Assembly (NCBI GenBank): GCA_964035545.1
Contig: OZ037768.1
Span: 7,741,241 to 7,805,240, forward strand
Reading direction: 5' to 3'
Source of the DNA: Bugula neritina
Lineage: Eukaryota; Bryozoa; Gymnolaemata; Cheilostomatida; Bugulidae
DNA: 64,000 nt
Below are positions 25,662 to 37,413 of the stretch, piece by piece. A program made the translations under genes and the position numbers. Within the stretch, counting starts at the first letter, position 1, and each line of letters starts with the position of its first letter. The notes beneath the pieces were generated by a model. It was not told where the DNA came from. It did no database searches and was given only the letters and a program-made list of their open reading frames with translations.

Positions 25662-28600
25662 CTAGCTTGTTGGTTCTGACGATTGTAGCTGAAGCTTGAG
25701 CTGTAAAAGAAATAGGCAATGCAGGACAGTGTTTTCTGCCCAGTAACTGTGTTAGCCTAGCTTCATAGACTTATTTTTATTTAAGATGGAATGATAGGTA
25801 ATCATACACCTTTCTCAGATTTTGCTGTTACAAAATACAAGCTGAGGTGTGATATGTAAAATATTAACCTAATAATTAAAGTATTTGCTTTCAGTATAGA
25901 GTTCTCCCATCCTTAAAATAATATCTATTATCAAGATTGTGGATGATCTCAAAAATAAAATTTCTCACTAAAATATAAATTATTTGCAGATTATGATGCA
26001 AGTCATTACTTGAATGTTTTATCAAAATATTTCTATTGAATACACTGCATAGAGTTTAAACTATAAATATTGGCTAACAACTATCCGGCTATTATTTGAT
26101 CCAAATATAATAAGAGTTTACTAACAGCACTTAGCTCCTCTTTTAGTTGGACTATCTCTGCTTCTTTTCTATCTAGTTTGTCAGCCAGTTCTGATAATTG
26201 ACTGCCAGTAGAATCCTGAAAAACATATATTAATGTTGGTTTTTTAAAGCAATATGCCTTCTTTGATAACCTATGGGTTTTGCAATCTGTAATGCATAAT
26301 TTTTTTCAAAATAACAAGTACTTTGAGAAAAGAAATTAAGCTAAAAATACAGTATGCATGATTTTATCTTTCACCGTTTATAGTTGATATTACAAGTACC
26401 TAGTTGTCAGTATATATAAATAAAACACAGCTACAAATACATTATACATATAGTACATGACTCTAATAATTATTTATTTATATATACATAACCATTTTGA
26501 AAAATAAAATCAATACAATGTCAAATATCATAGTTTAGCTCTGCTATGCAGCCTGCAATATTCAAATATCCAATATAATATGATACTCATAGAGAGGAGA
26601 TAAGTCTGTATTCTGGATTAAAAATTTAGCAAAAGAAGTTATGTTCTCTCAAGAGTTCCAACCCTTGCCCTAAACCAAAACTTATCAAGAGAATTTAAAA
26701 ACTTAGGCTATTTATACTTCCTTGCTACTACACCTACCTGGGGGATGGGGTGATTCAAGCTCTATTTGCTTGTATGGCAACTATGTTATAGAATACAGAG
26801 AATTAAAACTTAGACAAGGTGAAAACTAACAACAGATAGGGACAACTTATATAAGTTAAGCATTACCTCAGTGTTCTCAGGTTCGGACTTGATGACACAA
26901 GTGCTTCCCTGAGCGTGCGTAGAATGACTTGATGATGAAACTGGCTGTGGTGGAGCAATTGACTCATCAACACAATCTGTTGATGTCTCGTCTTCTGAGA
27001 TTATTGTAGCAGTTACTTGAGAATGCTGATCTTGCACAGAATCTAGTCTTTCTATACTGTGCTCCTTCATTTCTGCTAGACGCATGTTAGCATGTTTCAT
27101 GAGACTTCTCTGCAATTATTGTATGTAAAATGACATTAAATATATTTAAATTATTAGGTGATGGATTGTTTCATTGTTTCAAAATGTTGTTTAAAGTTCA
27201 ATTTCAATGAAAAAGCTTTCAAATTGTTCAACGAGTGCCTTTATTGTTGTTTTTCATCTATTTGTAAGTGTTTAAATTAAATAGTAGGCTTTGATTATAG
27301 TAAAATTAATATTCATATTCGCATGTTACGTTTTACTCTGGTATACAGAAATGAAAGCATTTATTTATTCACTTATGGCATTTCTGTATTTGAAACAGAT
27401 AAACAAACAGACGAGGGTTTTAAAATAATTATTATCTATGATTTTATAAAGTCACAAAAAAATAGTTTAATAGCACACAGCTGTCATGGTAGTATAATAA
27501 GTTAGCTAAATTTTCCTTATATATTTTTCAATAGAGGAAACATTTTTAACTTCTGCTAAGGCTTTGATAAATTATAGAGTTTATATAATAATTGTATCCT
27601 TGAAAACCCATCTTTTACAGAGAGGTTACCTCACAAATCTTGTAAAATACTAAAGGCGTAGGTACTTTTTTGTGTATATATTTATTGCCCAAGGCTATAA
27701 TCATGATAAAATTTCCTATTTATACAGCACTTTAAGTTGAAAACTTAATCTTGATATTTTAACACAAATAAAATTATGCTTAAAGACAACAATAAGACTA
27801 TAAAGATTAGGAATTGTGTATCAATTTACTAATTAATACATTCCTTATAACTGCTATAGAGCATTAGTAGTAACATGCAGTCATACCTTTGCTGTGGGGT
27901 AATATTTTATTGCCCGTACAATGTCCTCTCTCTTCAGCACAAACAGCTCAGAATATCCCACAGACTTTACATCTGCTGTACGTCTGCATAAAATAAAATT
28001 TAAATGATTTCTTTTACATCAGGTTACACAGTATGAGGAATAATAGCTATAAATTGATCTGATACGAGTTTATTATTCAACATAGCAAATTAAATCTGGT
28101 GCATGTATATCAATTTTAAAATTCTCTGAGCTTTTGCAAATTGCATAAATTTTGTTTTCAATCTCTGCATTGTAGTAATGCTATTAAATTACCAATAAAC
28201 CTAAAAATCTATACTAATACAATTCAAATAGCACTAGAAAAAGGTTTTTTACCTGTTAATACCACTATCTAAGTTGAGAATTCCAATTTCACCGAAAAAG
28301 TTTCCAGTTGAAAGCTTCGCAATTATTTTTCCTTTTCCTCCTATAACTTCCAGAAGACCATCTGCTATGATAAACATTTCCCGAGCAATTTCTCCTTTCC
28401 TGACGACCATGTCTCCAGGGGTAAATATATATGTGTGCATTTTCAGTACCAAGTCATGCAGAAATTCTGGCTCACAATCTTCAAAAATGCTAACCTATAA
28501 TTTCATACAAAATTGAATAAACTTGTATAAAAAAATAGCAAAGTGGTAAAATTAACTATTAATTTATAATTATATTCTATATATTTATATCTTTATTTTA

Positions 28601-31600
28601 AGTAATGGCCATTAATATTAAGTTTAAGGACAGCATATTATTTAATATAAATGCAGTTTCTTGTGCCACCCATTACATAGTGGAAAAAGACAATCCAACT
28701 TTTTTGAATAATGAATGTTATAACCAATATCAGTATTATTTCTGGGGTTGAAATAATGAGTATATACACGTGTCAGGTGGCCACTGGGTACCTGTTTAAG
28801 GATGTCAAGATGAACGTGTAGAGCTAACTCTGTTTTCAGTCTATCTGGTAGCATCTTCAGTGAGTTGATATCAAGAGCTCCCTGCATCCTTCCCCTAGTC
28901 CACGCATAGTCACACCACCTCTGCACTCGAACTTGCATATCCTTAGGTACCTCGTGTTTTCTCATGTACAGTTTCGCACCATCCTAAATAATTCTTTCAT
29001 CAATAGAATGAGTATTATGTTTGTACTTGGCGTAATTGTGATGTTTTAAATTTAGAAAATTAAGTCTAGACACTAAAGTTTAGGGCTGTAAGGGTATCAT
29101 ATGCACTGTACACCATCCACTTAGATCAATGCTTTAATTTGTTGAACAATCAAATTTAGTCCTTTCAATCTTTTTAAATAATTATTTAAAGAGAAGACAA
29201 AATTATTAACTCATAACTTTATATCTTTTTAACTGCAGGCTGCTGCTTTGAATTTAGGATATTCTTTTAAATATGTTAATAATGAAACATTTCAAGAACT
29301 AATGTTCTGTGAATTTACTAAATTAGTGGATTCTTGTAGAAAGTACGTAGTTCTTGAATACTATATTTGAGTAATAGTAGTTAGATTTTTTATTTAAGCA
29401 GTCTATACCAGCTAGCCGATGTCTAATTTAGCTTGTGTGTCATTGATATAAGAATATACTGTTTCAATAGTGAAATAAAATTAGTTTTGTCTTTTTCTTA
29501 CCAGCAGCTGCTCATACTCGTGTCTTGTAGCATTGTAGTTGTTGATAGAATTCCCAACTTGTCCAACAATAGTAGCGAAGACAAACACACCAATAAGGTA
29601 GCTCAAAATTTGAAACAAGTACCTGCAAGCACATGTACGCACATGTAAGCCTGCCCTTACTTTATCATATTTATGTATTGTAAATAAGAACTATTTAAAG
29701 GAGTCAAAATGACGCAATGCTAACATGCAATGTAGCTTGGTCAGGCAATTACTTATGACTTCATGCAGTACACACAGCAGGTCTGGAAAATATACAGAAA
29801 CTAACATACATCTAGGACAACAGTTACCTGGTCTTCCAGTGACGACAAATACAATGATTGAAGAATTACAAATATTTCCCGTAAAGCAGTTTGCAATGTG
29901 TTATTTATAATAAAGTAATAATATATTAACCATCACCTAATTATTTTATTATAATTCTTAGAAATAAGTTTTTTACTCAATTTCATGTATAGCTTTGCAT
30001 ATAATAAAACATTTGATTTTTAAAACAAACTCAATGCTTGAAAAATTTTTACTTGATTGGTAACATTTTGATGGCTAAACAACAGTTCAACAACATATAT
30101 GTTGAAGTACAATATTATGCAAGAGAAGGATAGAAGAAAGATTAACTATAATTTACCACCCATGACTCCAAGAGTGCCTACAAATTAACTAGCAGTTATC
30201 AAAAGAATAACTGAAAAAACCTGCTTTCATCTGAATGTGGCAGTCTGGGATAAATATCTGTACAGTTTGAGTTGCTAAGGAATAATGACCATCATAATAA
30301 ATGTAAATAACAAACAAGTATGTATTTTAATACTTTAATTGTATGCGTGATTGGCTTATAAAAGATAATTTCACATTTATTTTTTGGAAATATATCACAA
30401 GCATATTATCATTACACATATAGTGGTATTTACGTCAACTGCCTAAATCTTCAGCTGGTCTAGGTAATGTATATTACATCATCATATTTGAGTACATTCA
30501 GCTAATTTGCTATTTATGACAAAATTTCCAATAAAGATATTTTCAAAGACGATTTTCTTACAAGTACCGGAGGGAGGTTTTGTGCTAGTCATGGTTGATT
30601 TTATTACTATTATTTAAATGATATATTGATTTCAATGTCTAAATATCAGTAACAGATAGAAGCAAATCCAAATTATTTTTCAGCAGCTACTTTTTTGCAT
30701 TTGATCTCAAGATAAGAATTAAGGTTTGATATCTTTTATAACGCCAAATAACCTATGAAAACTATTTTAATAAAAAAACCTTTTATATAGCCAAAGCTAT
30801 CCCAATAGGTTAAATATTAAGCAATATAAAAACAAATATATATGGACTAATGGAGGATTAGAACATATAAAGAATACCCCAGGAGACCTTTAATATTTAA
30901 CATAACCAGCAAAACTATAAACTTGAGTTAGTTTTTTTAAAAATAAGACAACTCTTAAGATTATCAATTTCAGAGAATAGCCAGTAAAACTGTATTGCTT
31001 TGGTTTTTAAAAGAAGGCAACTCCAGTTATTGAATGCAGGGGCATTTTGTAAATAACTAAAGAGAATAATTTCAGAAAGCAGCCGTGCTCTAGGGTTTAG
31101 AGTGCTGACTTAGTAAACACAAGTCATATTTCCGAACCCCAGTAAAGGCCATTGGTGATGTTGAGAAGAGCATCCAGTCATAATTGCTCCTGTGCCACAT
31201 ATGAATAAGTCCTTAGCTCACTTTAAAAAAACTCTTTCTATCAGGGGTTTCTCACAGGGATCATGATTATAAACTTTCGGGAGGTTTTTTTAAAGAGTTT
31301 TTTTACAGTACCACTAGAAAAAACTGTTTGCTAGAATATTAGAGTCACGACATATTAGTACAATAATTATACTTACTGCCAGTTAGTCTCAGGTGAGGGT
31401 AAGTCTCCTATCGTAGTCAATGTCAGCGTAGACCAGTAGAGAGACTTGAGGTATATTCTAGTAGTCTCACTGAATGTGGTCTCATTTGTACTATTTACAG
31501 GCCATGTGCCGGACAGGCCCTCGGCCTGTAGGAATTAAACAACCAGGGTATAATAAATTATGCATTACTACTTTGTAATAATGATAATTCAACTGCTTAT

Positions 31601-34600
31601 ATTATGCATTAGCAGTATTGCAGTATCACTGATGTCATACGCTTTTACTGCGGTCCTATATTATACCATTTATCAAAGGCAAGCATAATAAAAACTGTTT
31701 GTTATATGTTTGCTTTTACATATTATTTCTAGCTCATTTCCTTTAGATAACAGGGTGATAATAGAAGCAGGTGTTTTATTCTATTTAAAAAGTCACGATT
31801 TGTTATTCCTAATTTTTAATTGCCAATTTAACATATTAATTTGCTTTTTCTACTTTTGTTTGTAAATAAAGATGTGCTTTATATTCAAATACAATATTAT
31901 CACAACTCTAACCTGCCTATAAGTGGTAATCAAACACTCAAGTGCATAAATCCAGTCTCAAATATCACTTATATATGATAGATTATTTTTCCCAAACAAT
32001 ATTTTATCAATAGTCATATTATAAAAGTGACATATATTTTTTATAGTTGCTGCTATTATCAATAATTGTAAAATTGAGTTTAAAAAACTAGTAGACACTA
32101 ATTAATACTTGGATTTCTAAGCCTTTACACTATTGTATGCTTTTTATATCTTAAGACTACTATCTGTTCTGTTTTCATGTGGTTATGTTAATATAAAAGG
32201 ATACATAATTAGATTTATGCTGATACAATACATTCAAATTTTTACAACCAGAAATTTTTCTTAAGACAAATATTTGAAACACATCATTAGGGTACTATAA
32301 CCAACCTTGGATATCATGTAGTAAAATGCAGCAAACCAGTGACAGAGTAGGAGAAGGATGTGGGTCAGGTTACACACCCGAAGCACATTAGGGAATGCTG
32401 CTTGGTTCTCAGCTAAGTATAGAAACTGAATCAGTCTGTAAACTTTGATATACCTTGGAAATCTGAGAAGGGGATTGATTCCTGGAAAACAAAATAGAGA
32501 TGTCAGGGTGGCAGAATGAAGGGCAATGAAAGTCTAATATCATATATTTACATAACTATATGTTTAATTTCCTCTGTTGACTTTTCAGCCAATTATTGAC
32601 AGAAAATCAGCTACGATGGTTATATAGACAGCTGTGCAGGTGCTGTCATGTGCTTGTTGATGATTTTAAATTCACCTTATGTGTCCCATGTTCTGGAACC
32701 TACTAAGGCAGTGCATAACTAATGCTTGTAATTCTCTTAGGATCAACATTGTTTACTTCAGCACACAGCTAGTTAGAAATATTTTAGGAATTAGACAATA
32801 CCTACCAACTTTTAGCTCATGATCACTGTAAATATTCTTAGTTACCATATGCGTTACAGCATATAGCAATTGCTTGCATCATCTAATAGAATTGCTATAA
32901 CTGTATATATGCATTGCCTATCTCAAACAGTGGACTATAATGTTATTGCATCTCATTTGCAAATTTGAAGTATCAATTTTCAAACTTATAATGACGACTA
33001 AAATGATATGAATGTTTGATAATTTAAAAGCTAAAGCCTCACTTATAAACACATAGATAAAAAACACAACATATACAATAGTGACTCTGCATGGTATATA
33101 AATAGATGGTCTAAAGGAAGTGCTAGTTATCTTATGTTTGTCTACTAACTGTATTTGTATAGCTGCTGTGTAAACCTACCAACACTGAGCTGTAGAAAGT
33201 CCAGGGGTAGCACTGATATCAGATCCATAATAAAATACTTAGACTTAACATAGTGCTTTGTAAGACTAAGTCGTTGAGTCACCAGTAAGCCATCTTTCAA
33301 GAAACCTGTTCTGAATTGTACCAGGATATCTATGATGTATATCAAGTCTGCTATTCCATCCAATACATACCATAACGCTGATAAATTCTCCTAAAACAAA
33401 AGATTCAACTTCTGAATTAATTTTAGCAAATAATAATATGAGCTATTGCCTGAAGATAATTGAAAATAATTGCAATCATTTCTGGAAAAAATCTGAAAAG
33501 TATTTTACAATATTTTAAAGTTAATGGCTTAAACTATTTGAGTCTAAATATTATATATATGATATAATATAAACATGGTAAACTAATAGTGGTTGAAGCA
33601 CCATTTGTGACTAGCTATTTAGTTGAAGCGATGTTTTATAAAAAAGTAATTATACAATTTTATCAGCAACGGCAGAACTATACACTTATTATATGACGTA
33701 TAAGTGTTTGTAATCATGGCTGGTCTAATGCATACACAAGACTCTGGTAACATATACAACTAGACATGACCATTCACATAATCTGAGGTGCAATAGACAT
33801 TGTAGTTAATTAAACTACAATATAAATGTTACAGATAAATATTGAAGCTGCATGTATGGTGGTGAGATGCTATACTAGTTTATATGAATACATCACCCTT
33901 TGCATGTTCTAATAGTAGAGACTAAAATCTATTGGATGCAATTTGGTGTTAAGAAAGCATATATCATTGTTTGGTAGCATGACCGAGATTGTTATATTAA
34001 TTTGCATTGCCATACTATATTTTTTATTAGTGGTTATAGTGACCAGCAGGTAAATGATTCATCATGTTTGTATGAATAGTGAGGACACTGGACACACAAA
34101 TACCAGGTGTGAAGGTAGAGACCAACAGCTGGTTGCAATCAGCTAGCTCAGAAATTGTCCCATGACTATTATATTCATATTCTATAATCTCATTAACAGT
34201 AGTTCATCCTTTGTAAAACATCATATGCTTACATTGTTCACAAAGAAATACATCTGTACTAAAAAGTGACCCTAGGATTCTGTTACAGTTGCTTGAGAGA
34301 ACTTTTTTAGGTGTAGTTGCAAGACACTAGTAAAAAAAGATAGTAAGTGAATAAGCAACATTTTTTCTATTTATTTTAATAACTGACTGCAAACAATAAT
34401 TTTAAATTAAATGTCTGCAAACTATCATTTTTATATTATATCATATGTTTTCATATTATAAACAACGTAATAATGTTGGCATTTGACTTTCTCAAGTGTG
34501 TTGGCCAGGTTTAAACAAAACTAAGAAAGACTTATAACACAGCCTTATTATGATTGAATAACTTTCCAACTGGCCGACTGGCGCATTGAGAAAACAGAAC

Positions 34601-35134
34601 TCAACGTAGAGGTTTAAAAAAAGTTGTGGAAATAACTGTAAGATCAAAAACGTTATGTGCACTTAAAGAACCATTAAATTATATTGGCAAGAAATAACAA
34701 TAAAGTAGACTGTATACCCATACCTGAATAGGGGTGAAAGCCTGTCTCAATATTAAGATCCACAAATTGTATTCCACAGTCAAAGATAGCACCATCAGCC
34801 AGTAAAACATGAAAGTTCCATCTGGGTGAAACACCACTGAGTTGGAGCATCCTTGACGCCATTGAAGGCTAGATCTTTTCACTTTAGCCTCAGCACAGCT
34901 TGAGCTGTTGTCATACCCAGACTCATCGGTTTCAGAACCAGAGCTATGCGATCTTCGGTTAGTATTAAATCTAAGAAACAAACTTTTTAATAATGTCTAC
35001 ACATATTGAGCATTCAAATAAAAATATTGGCAATACTTTTGATGGTAAAATCTTTCTCATCACAAGAAAAGCTAGAATTGCAGTTTCAAAAAAGAATATC
35101 TTCTGCATAACTAATATAATATATTACTGAGTCG

Positions 35135-35165
<31 letters not shown>

Positions 35166-36304
35166 GCACACACGCACACACGCACACACGCACACGCGAG
35201 CACACATCTATATATCTACCTTTGCATAAAACTGTCTTGCTTAGATTTTTTGTTCTGACTCTTGAAATTGCTGGCTGTGTTAACAGCATGTTTAATTGTT
35301 GTCCACTTGGTTACAGCTGATGAGTCATGCACTCTGTGGTGGAATGGAAAAGATAGGGATCTGGAAGGGGGAGCTATTTTGAGTTCTCTTTTAGAAGATT
35401 CTGTGAGTTGATTCATTGAATGGTTTCGTTTCTTACTGAAGCTGTTTCTACTGTCCTCCACATCAGCTGACAAGTGGAATAGCTCAGAGTCTTGGCTGCC
35501 AATAGTTGTAGGCTTTACGTGAAAAGAGTCTTCAGTGATTGTTTTGCCTTCTTTATCCTCGGCATCCATGGTTACCAATGGTTCTCGTATTATGCTTAAC
35601 TCTGACTTTATCCCTTCCTTAGGCTGACAGTCTGCATCTAATTCTCCAGATACAGTTGTTAGCTCAGTAGAAGGCATTGTGGTTTGTTTGTCGAGTTTTT
35701 CAATTAATTTATCAGTTTCTCCAGTAGAATGTTTTTCCTTTTCTACGTCACAACCTTCACCAAGAAGTGTTTCATCTTTTGACGTTTCTTTGTGAATCTC
35801 CACTTTTTGCTCCGACTTTTTCTCTCTGCTTTTTGAAGATTTTCGCTTTTTCTTTTTCTTTGTAGGTAAGTTTGAAACAATCACCAGATCTTCACTACCC
35901 AACTTCTAAAAACAATTGAAAACATAACTTTTAACTTAATTTACCAAATTATCTTGTTTAATTAAGTAGATTACGCTATCCTTGCCTGTAGCAATGGCAC
36001 ATTATTTCCAGCCAATCTCTAACTTGAGAAATTTCTTGACAAATTAAGCTAAAGAATTCTGTCTAACCAAGTATAATTATATTTGCAAGCAGCCAATAAA
36101 ATGATGAACTAAGCAGATGAACTAGAATATTGCATTAGTCAACAGAATATTAGATAATATGCTGTTCCTATATGAATGCCACTTGCATATGAGACAATCT
36201 TCAAGTTGGCAAATATAGTAATGCTGTCACAACAGTTGTTTCCGTAAACTCAAGATAAAAATTATACATGCAAGTCTTACCTGAATGTTATCTAAGCTAT
36301 CCAT
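25662..36304 (-). CDS. cyclic nucleotide-gated cation channel subunit (CNG/CNGL type)
   Basis: Exons in order: 36304-36281 (exon to 36331), 35905-35220, 34970-34724, 33390-33180, 32481-32306, 31525-31377, 29622-29502, 28983-28792, 28494-28253, 27983-27887, 27109-26867, 26215-26126, 25700-25662. Total 2517 nt, 838 aa, phase consistent. Residues 1-235 are a charged Lys/Glu/Ser-rich cytoplasmic N terminus. S1 is near 281-302 (FMFYWLMVLSLTVEY), S2-S3 at 320-389 (ADLIYIIDILVQFRTGFL), S4-S5 at 390-448 (LLRFPRYIKVYRLIQF), pore at 449-497 with STLTLTTIGDLP, S6 at 498-538 (IGVFVFATIVGQVGN), C-linker at 539-602, cyclic-nucleotide-binding domain about 603-715 (FFGEIGILN, RRTADVKSVGYSELF) and a Leu-zipper-like helix 797-830 (CLZ). 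It forms a ligand-gated cation pore in the plasma membrane. The TIGD filter differs from vertebrate CNGA (TIGE) and CNGB (TIGG). The start Met is the first in frame after an acceptor at 36332; an upstream coding exon is possible. Confidence 0.93.
31077..31280 (+). mobile_element. tRNA-derived SINE, copy 3
   Basis: Same family as 18195 and 22180: head GCAGCCGTGCTCTAGGGTTT, box B-like TTCCGAACCCC, body CATTGGTGATGTTGAGAAGA and GCATCCAGTCATAATTGCTC, and the final CACAGGGAT block. It sits in the CNG intron between the pore and S6 exons, antisense to the gene, ending about 90 bp from the pore-exon donor. Confidence 0.85.
35133..35207. repeat. (CG)n(CA)n microsatellite beside a CNG exon donor
   Basis: A pure CG run passes into CA repeats interrupted by CGCA. 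The tract is almost entirely alternating purine-pyrimidine. It lies 7 bp past the donor (GTAGAT, 35219-35214) of the large N-terminal CNG exon, so the nascent RNA carries a UG-rich stretch just downstream of a rather weak 5' splice site. Confidence 0.93.
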
Positions 36305-37352
36305 CTCTCCAAGGAATGACTGCTGTTGCTTCTAAAACAGTTTTTTATAAAATCCACAGCGTCAACTGCAGGGCAAAATCATTCTCTTATAACATTATAT
36401 AGTCTCACATGTCCTTTTATACACTGGATGTTGGATTGAATGAATAAGTTATTGATTAGTAGTTGTATAATGTTTTTATAAACAGCTGCACAATTAATGG
36501 TTGCTCCCCATAATTTAAAAGCGTCAAGACAAATGAAAATTGTTTTGCGGATATCTTTATGTAAGACTACACATGGCTAATGTGATATAAAACACCTCAG
36601 ATTGCATTTCAATTGCAGTTCCTTTATTTGCTTTTATTAAAGAACAGGCCATTACACTATTTTCTGTTTATTTTGGTATATGCAGTATAGTAAGTCTGTT
36701 AAGCAAGAAATACTTCAATACTAGTTTGACACTATTTCATAAGCAAACAATTTAATTATCTTGTTATATATCAATACCCTTTCAATCCCAATTCCAGTAT
36801 GTCTTGTAGTTGTATAATCCTGTTTTGTTTTTCAATATGTAATTGTAGCAATAATTAAGAGATCCCTCCTTTAGCAGCTATGTCTAATTATAGTAACGTT
36901 GCATAAACCAGTTCAGTCATTTAGGTGCAGTAATGGGCAATCTTAATAATCTAAGTTCTTTTATTTTCTTAATAAATTTTAGCATGTGGCAAGGACTGAA
37001 AATCTCTAGAGAACATAACTTCTGTTTTTACATTTTTAATCTAAAACACAGGCTTTTTTTAATTTCATCACTACTGCACCTAAATCAGCTTGATTGAACT
37101 AAAATTCAATTTACACGCAACAAATAACTGCTCACATTTTTTCATAAGTAACTCCAGAGGCTCTCTTAAGCCTAAAATTTCCATATACATCTGTCAAGGC
37201 AGTTAATGAAGGCAGCTATATATACTAATAACTCTGAACAAGCAAAATCTTAAATTCATCGAAACTAGCAGTAAATATATTATAGAAAAGAGTATAGCAC
37301 TTCTCTAGAGACCTTATAGAGTACCAAGTTTATGTTAATTATATAGGCTTAC

Positions 37353-37413
37353 AGAGCTTGACACTTCATTAGCTGCAGTAACGTAGCTGCTATCTCCTAT
37401 ACGTTGCACAAAC
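37353..37413 (-). other. possible additional 5' exon of the CNG gene
   Basis: A 61-nt segment bounded by acceptor CTTTGACAG and donor TCT|GTAAGC. One frame is open (FVQRIGDSSYVTAANEVSSS) and its donor phase fits the phase-0 acceptor at 36331. It has no Met, so it would be internal coding or 5' UTR. I could not find a convincing start exon farther upstream. Confidence 0.3.
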
